The notes under the pieces: generated by a model
The model's database searches: none
What the model saw: only the letters and a program-made list of their open reading frames with translations
What the model was told of the DNA's origin: nothing
Translations under genes and position numbers: made by a program
Part shown: one piece after another, positions 23,594-32,683 of the stretch
Numbering within the stretch: the stretch's first letter is position 1
Layout of the letters: each line of letters starts with the position of its first letter
Assembly: GCF_011046735.1 (NCBI RefSeq)
Contig: NZ_CP049258.1
Coordinates: 3,552,001 to 3,616,000 of the forward strand
Length of the DNA: 64,000 bases
Source: Nordella sp. HKS 07
GTDB taxonomy: Bacteria > Pseudomonadota > Alphaproteobacteria > Rhizobiales > Aestuariivirgaceae
Reading direction: 5' to 3'

Positions 23594-24682
23594 CTATTCA
23601 AGCCGCCGGTCGTCTTCGCCGAGCAGCACGCAGTCGGACGGCGCGAAGGCAACATCGACCGTCTCGCCCTCGCGGAACACCTGCGCGTCGATGACCGCAT
23701 TGCATTGCAGATTGAGTCCTTGCGCGTCTATGGCATAGACAGCGGTGCCGCCGAGATAGGACGTTGCGGCGATCCTGCCTTTAAGCCTGTTGACGCCCTG
23801 GGCCGCCTTCTTGCCGACTTCCAGGCGCTGCGCCCGCACGATCACCGTCACTTTGTCACCCGCTTTGGCGGTCGCTGGCGCCTGCGCCTCGATGCTCGCG
23901 CCATTGTCGAGGGTGATCCGGGCCGTGCCGTTGGCGGCGGACGCGATGGTGCCGGTGAGGAGGTTGGACTGGCCGAGGAAGCTCGCGACAAATTTCGTGG
24001 CCGGGGTGCGATAGACTTCCTCGGGCGTGCCGTTTTGCTCGATGAGCCCGTGATTCATCACCACGATGCGGTCCGACATGGCCAGCGCCTCTTCCTGGTC
24101 GTGCGTCACGAAGATGGTGGTGATGCCGACCTCGCGCTGGATGATCTTGAGCTCGGTGCGCATTTCTTCGCGCAAGTTTGCGTCGAGCGCCGAGAGCGGC
24201 TCGTCGAGGAGCAGCACGTCGGGCTCGATCACGATGGCGCGCGCGAGTGCTATTCGCTGCTGCTGGCCGCCCGACAGTTGCGAGGGGAGCTTTTTCTCCA
24301 CCCCCGGCAGGCGCACCATGTCGAGGGCGCGCTTCACCTTGCGCGCGATGTCCGCCTTCGGCACGTCGCGGTATTTGAGTCCGAAGGCGATATTGTCCGC
24401 CACGCTCTTGTGCGGAAAAAGCGCGTAGTTCTGGAAGACGAGGCCGATATTGCGCTTGTAGATCGGCACGTCGTTGATCCGCCTTCCGGCCACGACGATC
24501 TCGCCCGAGGTCGGCGTGACGAGGCCGGCGATCGAGCGCAGGATCGTCGTCTTGCCGCAGCCCGAGGGCCCGAGCAGGGTCACGAAGCTGCCCTTGTCGA
24601 TCTTGAGGTTGACATCCTTCACCGCCACGAAAGACCCATAGGTCAAGGTGACGCCTTTCAGATCCACGGCGATGTCGGTCAT
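23594..24682 (-). CDS. Spermidine/putrescine-type ABC importer ATPase (PotA-like)
   Basis: 362 residues. Walker A GPSGCGKTT, Q-loop, signature LSGGQQQRIALARAI, Walker B VLLLDEPLSALD and the H-loop THDQEEA are all present. A C-terminal TOBE region (about 250-362) follows, as in PotA-class ATPases. Start at 24682 (MTDIAVDLKGVTLTYG). It energises the permeases encoded upstream at 25926-27607 and follows the binding-protein gene by 81 bases. Confidence 0.93.
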   Translation of the reverse strand: MTDIAVDLKGVTLTYGSFVAVKDVNLKIDKGSFVTLLGPSGCGKTTILRSIAGLVTPTSGEIVVAGRRINDVPIYKRNIGLVFQNYALFPHKSVADNIAFGLKYRDVPKADIARKVKRALDMVRLPGVEKKLPSQLSGGQQQRIALARAIVIEPDVLLLDEPLSALDANLREEMRTELKIIQREVGITTIFVTHDQEEALAMSDRIVVMNHGLIEQNGTPEEVYRTPATKFVASFLGQSNLLTGTIASAANGTARITLDNGASIEAQAPATAKAGDKVTVIVRAQRLEVGKKAAQGVNRLKGRIAATSYLGGTAVYAIDAQGLNLQCNAVIDAQVFREGETVDVAFAPSDCVLLGEDDRRLE

Positions 24683-24763
24683 GCGCAAGACTTCAATTGA
24701 GAGTGATCGAAGGTAGGGCATCCCGGCGCTGGGCCGGGATGCTCCGTAGAACGCGGATCAGGC

Positions 24764-25906
24764 TCACGCACCTTTCGAGATGCGGTCCCACTGCTTCTGC
24801 CATTCGGTCTCGTGCTCGGCCCAGTAGACCGGGTCGGCGAAGGTGAGCGCCTTCATCGTACCGGTCGGGTCGAAGGCCGGCATCTTGGCGATCTTGTCGG
24901 TGAGCTTCACCTTGGTCGGATCGAGAGCGGGCGGATAGTTCTGCCCTTCCGCCACCGCGATCGAGGTCGCCGGGTCGAGCATGAAGTTGAGGAGTTCCTC
25001 GCATTCCGCCATCGGCGAGCCCTTGAGGACCAGCATGTCCTCCATCCAGGCATAGCTGCCCGGCGGATCGAGATAGCCGATCGGATGTCCCTGTTCCTGG
25101 AGCGAGGCGACGCGGCCCGACCAGGCATCGGTGACGACGACCTCTTCCTTCGACAAAAGGTCCATGAGCTCGGCGCCCGAGCTCCAGTATTTCTTCGTCA
25201 TGTCGCGGGCTTCGCGCACCTTGGCCCACATGGCCTCGATGTCCTTGATGTCGTTGGGGCTCTGGCCGCTCTGCAGTGCGGCGTACCAGACGCGGGTGTT
25301 CTTGTCGCCGAAACCGCCGATCTTGCCGGCGTATTTCTTGTCGATGAGGAGATTGGCGCCCTTTTCCTTGGCTTCCTCGGGCGAGATGACCTTGGTGTTG
25401 TAGGCGATGCCGGTGGTGCCGTAGTCGTAAGGAACCGCCGACAGCTTCGGCGTCATCTTGCGGAACGGCTCGATCATCGCCGTCATCACATTGGCGAGAT
25501 TGGGGATGTTCGCCTCGTTGAGCTCGGACGTCCAGCCGCCATCGACATATTTCTTGTAATATTCGACGCCGGAGGAATGGATGATCTGGAAGTCGCCCGG
25601 ATTGGCGGTCTTCACTTTGGTGATGATCTCGTTCTCGTCGCCGAAGGTGCCTTGCACGACTTTCAGGCCGGTCTTTGCCGTATAGGGCTGGAAGGCGAAT
25701 TTATCGATCGCTTCCTGCACCGTGCCGCCCCAGCCGTCGAAGCGCACTTCGGTGACCGCCGCGAGTGCGGATCCGCTCCAGCGCGTCATTAGCCCGGCCG
25801 AGGCCGCGGCGGCCGCGGTCAGGCCTAAGAAGGTGCGGCGGTCCATGCCGCCATTCTGATAGCGCTCTTTCAGGCGCTCCAGTCTTTTGGTCTGCGAAAG
25901 CTTCAT
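24764..25906 (-). CDS. Spermidine/putrescine-type solute-binding protein (PotD-like)
   Basis: 380 residues with a Tat-type signal: twin Arg in MDRRTFLGLTAAAAASAGLM. The mature protein has the PotD-family ends, with FDGWGGTVQEAI early, GTTGIAYNTKVI in the middle, and TDAWSGRVASLQEQGHPIGY before the second-lobe Trp/Asp contacts. The ligand is probably a polyamine or another small organic cation/opine, which cannot be told from sequence. It lies between the permease and ATPase genes. Confidence 0.9.
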   Translation of the reverse strand: MKLSQTKRLERLKERYQNGGMDRRTFLGLTAAAAASAGLMTRWSGSALAAVTEVRFDGWGGTVQEAIDKFAFQPYTAKTGLKVVQGTFGDENEIITKVKTANPGDFQIIHSSGVEYYKKYVDGGWTSELNEANIPNLANVMTAMIEPFRKMTPKLSAVPYDYGTTGIAYNTKVISPEEAKEKGANLLIDKKYAGKIGGFGDKNTRVWYAALQSGQSPNDIKDIEAMWAKVREARDMTKKYWSSGAELMDLLSKEEVVVTDAWSGRVASLQEQGHPIGYLDPPGSYAWMEDMLVLKGSPMAECEELLNFMLDPATSIAVAEGQNYPPALDPTKVKLTDKIAKMPAFDPTGTMKALTFADPVYWAEHETEWQKQWDRISKGA

Positions 25907-25925
25907 TGTCGTTTCTCCCAGTTTG

Positions 25926-26747
25926 TTATTGTCGATTGCCGGATAGAATGCGCGCGATAGCGCCGCCCAGCAAGGGGAGGCCCACCGTAATGAGGATCAT
26001 GAGGGTGCCGAGCGCGTTGATCTCGGGGCTGATCGAGATCTTGAGCATGGCCAGGATCTGCGTCGGCATGGTCTCGACGCCCGGCGGGCGCCAGAACAGG
26101 CTCGCCGTGATGTTGTCGAAGGAAATGGTGAAGACGAGCAGCACAGCCGCCACGATGGCCGGCATGAGCAGCGGCAGCGTCACCTGACGGAACGTGTTGA
26201 AGCGGTTGGCGCCGAGGGAGAGGGCGGCCTCCTCATAGACGCGCTTGATGCCGATGAGCCTTGCCTGCACGACCAGCACCACGAAGGGCAAAGCCAGCAT
26301 GATGTGGCCGAGCACCAGAAGCAGATAGGTGCGCGGCTGGTTTGCCCATTTCATGAGCAGCAGCAGGCCGACGCCGAGAATGGTTTCCGGCACCAGGGCG
26401 GGCAGGATCACCAATGTGTTCATCCACTGCTTGCCGCGGAACTCGTATCGGGTGATCGCGATCGCCGCCATCACGCCGATGACGGTGCAGATCGCAGCGG
26501 TGAGGAGTGCTATCCAGATCGAGGTCTTGAACGCGCGCAGCACGGACTCGTTGTGGAAGAGCTTGCCGTACCATTGCAGGCTCAAGCCCGTCATCGGGAA
26601 GCCGCCGAACATCGAGGCGTTGAAGGAGAGAATGACCGTCACCAGGATCGGCGCGAACATGAAGATATAAACGAGGACGGTGACAATCTTGACGGCCCGC
26701 CAGCCCCATACGCCGCTGGCATCCTCGGCCTGTTCTCCCGGCCTCAT
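25926..26747 (-). CDS. ABC importer permease (PotC-like)
   Basis: 273 residues and about six membrane segments. The EAA loop reads EEAALSLGANRFNTFRQVTL. The start is the ATG at 26747, which overlaps the stop of the PotB-like gene (ATGA); the longer upstream frame overlaps that gene and is not coding. It pairs with the product of 26744-27607. Confidence 0.92.
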   Translation of the reverse strand: MRPGEQAEDASGVWGWRAVKIVTVLVYIFMFAPILVTVILSFNASMFGGFPMTGLSLQWYGKLFHNESVLRAFKTSIWIALLTAAICTVIGVMAAIAITRYEFRGKQWMNTLVILPALVPETILGVGLLLLMKWANQPRTYLLLVLGHIMLALPFVVLVVQARLIGIKRVYEEAALSLGANRFNTFRQVTLPLLMPAIVAAVLLVFTISFDNITASLFWRPPGVETMPTQILAMLKISISPEINALGTLMILITVGLPLLGGAIARILSGNRQ

Positions 26748-27607
26748 CGGCTCAACCCCTTGAAGATGGTGGATAGACCCATATAGCGGCTGTAGATCGC
26801 CGACACGATGCCGAGCAGCACGAACAATACGATGGAAAGCGTGGCACCCATCGGCCAGTTGAGCTGCTCCATGATCGTGTCGAAGATCAGATTGCCGAAC
26901 AGCGCGTCGCGGTTGCCGCCGAGGATCTGCGGCGTCACATAACTGCCGGCCGCCAGCACGAAGCAGAGGAGCAGGCCGGCGCACAGTCCCGGCAGCGACA
27001 GCGGCAGCGTCACTTCCCGGAAGGCCTGGGCGCTGGTGCAGCCCAGCGTCCGCGCCGCTGAGAGAAGGTCGCGGTCGATGCTTTCGAGGCTCACATACAC
27101 ATTGAGGATCATATAGGGCAGCAGGAAGTGGATCATGCCCATGATCACCGCGCCCTCGGTGTAAAGCATCTGGAGCGGGCTATCGATGATGCCGAGCGCC
27201 TGCAGCGTGACATTGATGGCGCCCTGTTCGCCGAGGATGTGGATCCAGGAGAAAGTGCGGATGGTGAAGGAGATCCAGAACGGCACGATGAGCAGGAGCA
27301 GCAGCAGCCATTTGTGCCGGAACGTCGTCATCCAGATGAAATAGGCAGGGATATAGCCCAAGACCGCGCAGGCGAGCGCGGTGATGGCGGCGACCCGCGC
27401 CGTCTTCCACAGGAACATGTGGTAATAGCTGTCGGTGAAGAATTCCTGCCAGTTGGCGAGCGTGAAATTCGCTTTCTCGACGCCGGCGGTGACGAATTCA
27501 TAGAAGGTGTAGATCGCCATGATGGCGATGGGCAGGACGAGAAGCACGACCAGCAGAATGATGGCGGGCGCAAGCAGGTACCAGGCAAACCGCGTCTGCT
27601 GCATCAT
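26744..27607 (-). CDS. ABC importer permease (PotB-like)
   Basis: 287 residues with an N-terminal membrane segment (WYLLAPAIILLVVLLVLPIA) and about six in total. The EAA loop is SAARTLGCTSAQAFREVTLP. It is the first gene of the importer operon, transcribed leftward: PotB, PotC, binding protein, ATPase, serine hydrolase. Two Met codons open the frame. Confidence 0.92.
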   Translation of the reverse strand: MMQQTRFAWYLLAPAIILLVVLLVLPIAIMAIYTFYEFVTAGVEKANFTLANWQEFFTDSYYHMFLWKTARVAAITALACAVLGYIPAYFIWMTTFRHKWLLLLLLIVPFWISFTIRTFSWIHILGEQGAINVTLQALGIIDSPLQMLYTEGAVIMGMIHFLLPYMILNVYVSLESIDRDLLSAARTLGCTSAQAFREVTLPLSLPGLCAGLLLCFVLAAGSYVTPQILGGNRDALFGNLIFDTIMEQLNWPMGATLSIVLFVLLGIVSAIYSRYMGLSTIFKGLSR

Positions 27608-27631
27608 ATCAGATCGTCATCCTCTCCCGGC

Positions 27632-27678
27632 GAGCAAATCCCGCCAAAGTTGAAGACTTTGGCGATCAGGATTTGCTC
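27632..27678. repeat. Bulged palindromic intergenic element
   Basis: The outer 10-bp stem GAGCAAATCC/GGATTTGCTC and inner 9-bp stem CGCCAAAGT/ACTTTGGCG are separated on the 3' side by a four-base bulge (ATCA). The loop is TGAAG. It is one member of the bulged-hairpin family described in the findings. The gap 27608-27933 holds this element, the next one, and GC-rich low-complexity runs, and no gene. Confidence 0.75.
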
Positions 27679-27693
27679 CAACATTTTTATTTG

Positions 27694-27741
27694 GCGCGAA
27701 TCCTTTTCGGCGAAGTGTTTCCACTTCGCCTGGATGCGCGC
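27694..27741. repeat. Bulged palindromic intergenic element
   Basis: Outer stem GCGCGAATCC/GGATGCGCGC (one mismatch), a TTTT bulge on the 5' side, and inner stem GGCGAAGTG/CACTTCGCC. It has the same architecture as the element just to its left but a different sequence. Confidence 0.7.
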
Positions 27742-27933
27742 ACGAGAGTCTCACATGCCGTGTACCCTCCCCTTGCGGGGAGAGCCGGCTTGAAGCGCGA
27801 GGATGAGGAGTGGATACGCGAAAAACGCGGCAGTCTCTCCCTCAACCGGCTCGCTTCGTTCGCCACATTCTCCTTAAGGGGAAGGGGGCGAACCGTGAGC
27901 TCTCAAGCTTGTTTGGGAGACAGCTTAACCCGA

Positions 27934-28950
27934 TCAGTAGGCGCGCGCTACGCAGAAATCGACGGCTTCGCTCAAAGCCGATTTGTAGTCGCTGTCGGGA
28001 AAAATCGCCAAAGCGTCGCGGGCGATATCGCCATAATGGCGGGCGCGCTCGACCGTATCGGCGATGGCGTTGTGGCGCTCGACCAGCTTCTGGGCATAGA
28101 CCAGATCGTCCGCCGTCTGGTTGCCGTCCTCGAGCGTGCGCTTCCAGAAATTGCGCTCCTCATGCGAGCCGCGGCGATAGGAGAGCACGACGGGAAGCGT
28201 GATCTTGCCTTCCCGGAAATCGTCGCCGACGCTCTTGCCCATCAGCGCCTGCTTGCCCGAATAGTCGAGCGCGTCGTCGACGAGCTGGAAGGCGATGCCG
28301 AGATTGCGGCCATAGGATTCGAGCGCCGCCTGCTCGCCCTTCGGCCGGCCCGCGATCACCGCGCCCACTTCGGCCGCGGCGGCGAAAAGCGCCGCCGTCT
28401 TGGCCCCGATCACCTGCATATAGGCGTCTTCGGTGGTCGAGGTGTCATGCGAGGCGGACAGCTGCAGCACCTCGCCCTCGGCGATGACGGCCGCGGCATT
28501 GGAGAGAATGCGCAGCGACTCCAGCGATCCGGTCTCGACCATCATCTTGAAGGCCTGGCCGAGCAGATAGTCGCCGACCAGCACGCTCGCCTGATTGCCC
28601 CAGATGAGCCGCGCCGTCTTCTTGCCGCGCCTGAGATCGCTCTCATCGACCACATCGTCATGGAGGAGGGTCGCCGTATGCATGAACTCGACCGAGGTGG
28701 CGAGCTTCACATGGGAATCGCCCTTGGCGTCGCACATGCGGGCGGTGGCGACGGTGAGCATCGGCCGGATGCGCTTGCCGCCTGAATTGATCAGATGCCC
28801 GGCAAGCTCGGGGATCACCTCGACATGCGAGGCGGCGCGCGCCAGGATGGCCTCGTTCACCTTGACCATGTCGGGAGCGGTCAGCGCGATCAGCGGGTCG
28901 AGACTTGGCTGCTTCTGCTCGCTGCCTTCGAAGGGAATGACGACACCCAC
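27934..28950 (-). CDS. ispB: Polyprenyl (octaprenyl/decaprenyl) diphosphate synthase
   Basis: 338 residues. The first Asp-rich motif is LLHDDVVDESDLRRG and the second is LVDDALDYSG. GGKRIRPML binds the substrate diphosphate. The family makes the C40-C50 isoprenoid side chain of ubiquinone from IPP and an allylic primer. Start: GTG at 28950 (VGVVIPFEG); the longer frame would run into the divergent gene at 29050. Chain length cannot be read with certainty. Confidence 0.9.
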   Translation of the reverse strand: MGVVIPFEGSEQKQPSLDPLIALTAPDMVKVNEAILARAASHVEVIPELAGHLINSGGKRIRPMLTVATARMCDAKGDSHVKLATSVEFMHTATLLHDDVVDESDLRRGKKTARLIWGNQASVLVGDYLLGQAFKMMVETGSLESLRILSNAAAVIAEGEVLQLSASHDTSTTEDAYMQVIGAKTAALFAAAAEVGAVIAGRPKGEQAALESYGRNLGIAFQLVDDALDYSGKQALMGKSVGDDFREGKITLPVVLSYRRGSHEERNFWKRTLEDGNQTADDLVYAQKLVERHNAIADTVERARHYGDIARDALAIFPDSDYKSALSEAVDFCVARAY

Positions 28951-29049
28951 AGATTGAACCTTTTCAATTATGATACTGGCGCCGACAATAGGGGGCTGAT
29001 ACGCCCTTGAGCAAGCGCGACCGGTTGACGCTAAGGACAGCAGGAGACG

Positions 29050-29265
29050 ATGAAAGAAGTTCTCAGAACCAACGATCTGGTGCTCCTGTCCTATGCCACC
29101 CATATTCTGGCCGAGGCCGGCATCGAGGCGACCGTCTTCGACGCCCATATGAGCGCCGTCGAGGGCTCCATCGGCGCCTTCCCGCGCCGCCTGATGGTCG
29201 CCGAAGAGGACGCCGGGAGAGCTCTACGCGAACTAGGTAACGTTGCGATAACCACGCAGCGGTAA
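29050..29265 (+). CDS. DUF2007 domain protein
   Basis: 71 residues, starting MKEVLRTNDLVLLSYATHIL. It continues AEAGIEATVFDAHMSAVEGS, IGAFPRRLMV and AEEDAGRALREL. This is the complete DUF2007 (putative signal-transducing, GlnB-like fold) pattern, with no catalytic residues known. It is divergent from ispB and 11 bases before the methyltransferase gene, the usual order in rhizobia. Confidence 0.88.
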   Translation: MKEVLRTNDLVLLSYATHILAEAGIEATVFDAHMSAVEGSIGAFPRRLMVAEEDAGRALRELGNVAITTQR

Positions 29266-29276
29266 ATTGGTCCATC

Positions 29277-30089
29277 ATGCAGGAATCCTCGCCCGGCCCG
29301 TCATCTTCCCAAGCCCCCGTCGCGGCGGCCATCCCTCCGAGCTTGACCGAGGACGGCTTTCTCAATGGCCGGCTGCGCATCCTGCAGCCGGAAAAGGGGT
29401 ACCGGGCCGGCATCGACGCTGTCTTCCTGGCGGCAAGCGTGCCCTGCGCCCCGGGCGACAACGTCCTTGAGGCCGGCATGGGAACGGGTGTGGCCGCTTT
29501 GTGCCTCGCTCATCGGGTGCCGGATCTCCAGATCACCGGCATCGAGGTCGCCGCCCGCTATGCCATGCTGGCCGAGGAGAATGCCCGGCGCAACGAGTGC
29601 GGTGCCGGCATCAAAGTCATCCACGCCGATATCAAAGAGGCGCTGCGCCGCGACGTGGCCCATATGCCGGCGGCCGGCTCCTTTGCCCATGCTTTCGCCA
29701 ATCCGCCCTATTTCGAGGACGGAAAATCGACCGCCTCGCCGGTGGCGCTGAAGGCCGGCGCCCATAATTTCTCACCCGAGGATCTCGAACTCTGGATCAA
29801 GGCCATGCATGGGCTGCTCGAGGCCCGCGGCACCGCGACCGTGATCTACCGGGCCGAGGCCCTGGCCAAGCTGCTCAGCCTGTTCGAGGGCCGGTTCGGC
29901 GACATCACCGTGGCGCCCTTATTCCCGCGCCACGGCCTCGCCGCGACCCGCATCATCGTCCAGGGCGTCAAAGGCTCGCGCGCACCCGTCCAGCTTCTCC
30001 CCGGACTGGTGCTGCATGGCGATGACGGGAAATTCACAGCCGCCGCCGAGGCGGTGTTGCGCGAGGGCGCCGCCTGGCCGATGCGTTAG
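29277..30089 (+). CDS. TrmN6-like tRNA (adenine-N6) methyltransferase
   Basis: 270 residues. The Rossmann SAM-binding motif VLEAGMGTGVAALCLA is followed by the acidic IEVAARYAMLAEENARRN and the N6-adenine/Asn motif ANPPYF. This is the layout of tRNA1(Val) A37 N6-methyltransferase (TrmN6/YfiC) and its relatives. N-terminal LTEDGFLNGRLRILQPEKGY is typical of the family. It is likely co-transcribed with the DUF2007 gene. RNA target inferred from the family only. Confidence 0.85.
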   Translation: MQESSPGPSSSQAPVAAAIPPSLTEDGFLNGRLRILQPEKGYRAGIDAVFLAASVPCAPGDNVLEAGMGTGVAALCLAHRVPDLQITGIEVAARYAMLAEENARRNECGAGIKVIHADIKEALRRDVAHMPAAGSFAHAFANPPYFEDGKSTASPVALKAGAHNFSPEDLELWIKAMHGLLEARGTATVIYRAEALAKLLSLFEGRFGDITVAPLFPRHGLAATRIIVQGVKGSRAPVQLLPGLVLHGDDGKFTAAAEAVLREGAAWPMR

Positions 30090-30150
30090 ATCACGTTTGT
30101 GTTAGCGCGGGATTCTTGCGAAAAACGGGGGCACACTTTTTCGCATCGCT
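30089..30150. repeat. Degenerate tandem-hairpin element
   Basis: The block begins GATCACG, has lost most of its first hairpin, then has inner stem GCGAAAAA/TTTTTCGC with a TCTT bulge and a loop like those of the copies near 41.9, 43.1 and 44.5 kb. Confidence 0.65.
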
Positions 30151-30179
30151 ATCATATGCTCACATCTCATAAGAGATGC

Positions 30180-30358
30180 GGTTGTCCCCCTCGCCCCGCG
30201 GGAGCGGGGAGAGGGGGGCCCATTGCGAAGCAATGGGAAGGTGAGGGGCACCCGGTCTTTTAGCGCAATGATTGGCAGATCTATCGCGATTGCTGCGTAG
30301 AAGGGTAACAAGGATGCCCCTCACCCTCCCTCTCCCCTCTTTGAGGGGCGAGGGGTGA
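30180..30358. repeat. CCCCTC-type low-complexity inverted blocks
   Basis: Runs of 'cccctcgcccc', 'gcggggagagggg', then 'gcccctcaccctccctctcc' and 'gaggggcgaggggtg' occur in inverted arrangement. These are widespread intergenic GC-rich blocks in alphaproteobacteria. No gene is seen in 30151-30391. Confidence 0.55.
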
Positions 30359-30391
30359 CCTGCATCGCCTCGCGAGACACCCGCTCTGAGC

Positions 30392-31082
30392 TCAGTCGCT
30401 CCCCACCAGGCCGCGCAGTTTCTGCAGGTCTGGCACTTTCAGGGCACGGCCTTCCTTCACGATGAAGCCCTGCGCTTCGAGCCAGGCGAATTCGCGCGTC
30501 ACCGCTTCGCGATGCGTGCTGATGCGGCTGGCGATCTCCGCATGGGTGGGAGGCGGCGAGAGGAGCGCTTGACCTTCGCCCTTGGCGGCGGCCTCCGCCA
30601 GCCGGAGCAACTCGGCCCAAAGCCGTTGCCGCACCGCCATGGTGCTGAATTCGAACACCCGCCTGGTGAGGACGCGCACCTGCTGGGTCAGATGCGTCGC
30701 CACCGCCCTGGTGAATTCCGGGTGATTGGCCATCGCGGCGAGGGAATTGCGGTCGCCGCATCACAGCGGCGACACAGGGCTCGACGGCTTCGACGCTGGC
30801 CGAGCGCGGGTGACCATCGATCGCCGAGAGCTCGCCGAAGATCGTGCCGGCAGCGACGTCCCGGAAGGCCACCCGTTGCCCGTCCGCCGAGTAGATGCTG
30901 ACCCGCGCCAGACCTTCCAGCAGGAAGAGGACGTCGAAGGTTTCGTCATTGTGGCCGATGATCAGCTCCAGCGCGCCATATTCGCGGATGGCGCATTGCT
31001 GCGCCAGCTCGGCGAAAGCAGCCTCGTCGAGAGACTTGAAATAAGCGATCGCTCGCAATGCATCTTTTGAGTGTTTGGCCAT
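30392..31082 (-). pseudogene. Crp/Fnr-family regulator with a frameshift
   Basis: The N-terminal part (from 31082) is a cNMP-type beta barrel: ALELIIGHNDETFDVLFLLE, then GTIFGELSAIDGHPRSASVE. The second half, in another frame, reads MANHPEFTRAVATHLTQQVR, then a winged helix THAEIASRISTHREAVTREF. Removing one C near 30755 joins them as AAVMRDRNSLAAMANHPEF, a normal Crp/Fnr sequence. So it is either a real loss-of-function or a sequence error. It is divergent from the quinoprotein operon (161 bases apart) and is the obvious candidate regulator for it. Confidence 0.8.
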
Positions 31083-31243
31083 TCACAGGTCTCCCGCCGG
31101 CTGAAATAATGGAAGCTCGGGTGCAATTGGTCAACGGATGCGCCGGCAATCGACGCCGCCTGACGAAAATGTTAGGAAGACAGCGGGGGAGAGCGCACAA
31201 TGGAACGCGCCATTGTGGCCAATGAGAACAGGAAGGGGTTTGG

Positions 31244-32683
31244 ATGGCCCACGACTGGCGGCAGTTTCTCGTCCTGGATGCGATTTCGGCCACCAAACAC
31301 GGGCTGACGTCGCGGGCCGCCAAACATCCGGGCCTGACCTGGCACGATCATCTGGTCATGTTGCTCCATGTGGCGGCCGAGATCGAGCATGGGCTCATGG
31401 TTCAATATCTCTATGCCGCCTATTCGCTGGGCGGCCCCGATGCCGCGACGCCGAAGCGCCAGGCTCTCATCAAGCGCTGGCAGACGAGCCTGCTCAAAGT
31501 GGCGAAGGAGGAGATGGGCCATCTCCTCACCGTACAGAATATCCTGCGCCTCGTCGGCGCCCCGGTGCATTTCGGGCGCGAGGATTATCCCTGGACGGTG
31601 CCTTATTATCCCTATCCCTTCCGGCTCGAGAGGCTCACCCGCTCGTCGCTCGCCTGTTATGTGCATGCCGAGATGCCGCCGCATATCGCCAAGACGCTGA
31701 AGGAACCTCCGGAACTCTCCAAACGCTTCGAGGATTTCCTCGAGACGGACAAGGCCGAGATCGCCAGGCTGATCAAGGAACGGGCGGAAGGCCCGGTCCA
31801 TACCGTTGCCGCCATCTATGACGACATCATCGATATCATCGGCAACGAGCATCTGATTCCCGATTCCGCTTTCGACGACGAGACCTATGCTACCCAGGCC
31901 TCCTGGGACGACTGGGGGCGCTCCTACGGGCCCGAGCCGCGCGCACTCGATCCAAGCGGCTCGACGGTGGGTGACCCGCTCCGTCAGCGCGAGGCGAACG
32001 TCATCATCATGCGCGCCGCGACGCGCACCGAGGCGCTGGCGGCGCTCAAGGCGATCGGCAGCCAGGGCGAGGCAGTGCACCTCGAGACCAAGCGCACCGA
32101 CGAGCTCTCGCATTTCGAGCGCTTCCTGAAGATCTTCCAGGAGTTTCCCGACGACTGGGTGCCGGCGCGCAATATTCCGGACAATCCGACGACCCGGAAA
32201 TTCGAACGCAAGGGTGCGAACTATATCGACAACGACTATGCGCGCCATTGGGCGACGCTGTTCAACTATCGCTACCGTCTGCTCCTGACCTGCCTCACCC
32301 ATTCCTTCCGCCTGGCGCGCTTGTCGAAAGCGGGCGAGCCCAATCTGCGCGGCATGGTCATGCACCGGATCTTCGGCGAGATGTACAATATCAAGACGAT
32401 CTCAGGGGTTCTCGTCGGGCTCGATCTGCACAAGGACGGAACGGCGGGTTATGCCGCTCCACCCTTCGAGATGCCTTATTCGCTGACGCTGCCCGATGGC
32501 GAAGCCGATGCCTGGCGGCTGCATCAAGAACTTCTCCAGGGGGCGCTCGACGTGACGAAGCTGCTGCTGGAGAAGGCGACCGGGACGGGGCGCGATTATC
32601 TCATCGCCTTGAGCGATCTCGATCGCAGGGCCATCGCCACCATCGACGCATTGCTCGAAGGCCAAGGGAGTAAGCGCAAGTGA
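31244..32683 (+). CDS. Ferritin-like protein, VioB/RebD-type domain
   Basis: 479 residues. Three ExxH motifs are visible: EIEH (E46-H49), EEMGH (E90-H93) and DELSH (about E287-H290). With YLYAAYSLGG they match the ferritin-like domain shared with VioB/RebD (iminophenylpyruvate dimer synthases) and related proteins. The domain usually binds a di-metal or haem-linked site. No signal peptide. It is first in a coupled operon; its stop overlaps the next start (GTGA). In violacein and rebeccamycin pathways the VioB/RebD partner is an amino-acid oxidase that feeds it an imine, and an oxidase of the LodA family follows here. A similar pairing is an inference. Confidence 0.8.
   Translation: MAHDWRQFLVLDAISATKHGLTSRAAKHPGLTWHDHLVMLLHVAAEIEHGLMVQYLYAAYSLGGPDAATPKRQALIKRWQTSLLKVAKEEMGHLLTVQNILRLVGAPVHFGREDYPWTVPYYPYPFRLERLTRSSLACYVHAEMPPHIAKTLKEPPELSKRFEDFLETDKAEIARLIKERAEGPVHTVAAIYDDIIDIIGNEHLIPDSAFDDETYATQASWDDWGRSYGPEPRALDPSGSTVGDPLRQREANVIIMRAATRTEALAALKAIGSQGEAVHLETKRTDELSHFERFLKIFQEFPDDWVPARNIPDNPTTRKFERKGANYIDNDYARHWATLFNYRYRLLLTCLTHSFRLARLSKAGEPNLRGMVMHRIFGEMYNIKTISGVLVGLDLHKDGTAGYAAPPFEMPYSLTLPDGEADAWRLHQELLQGALDVTKLLLEKATGTGRDYLIALSDLDRRAIATIDALLEGQGSKRK

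Noticed and set aside
26748-26984. N-terminal extension of the PotC-like permease
   Set aside because: It overlaps the PotB-like gene in another frame; the ATGA overlap at 26747 is the normal start.
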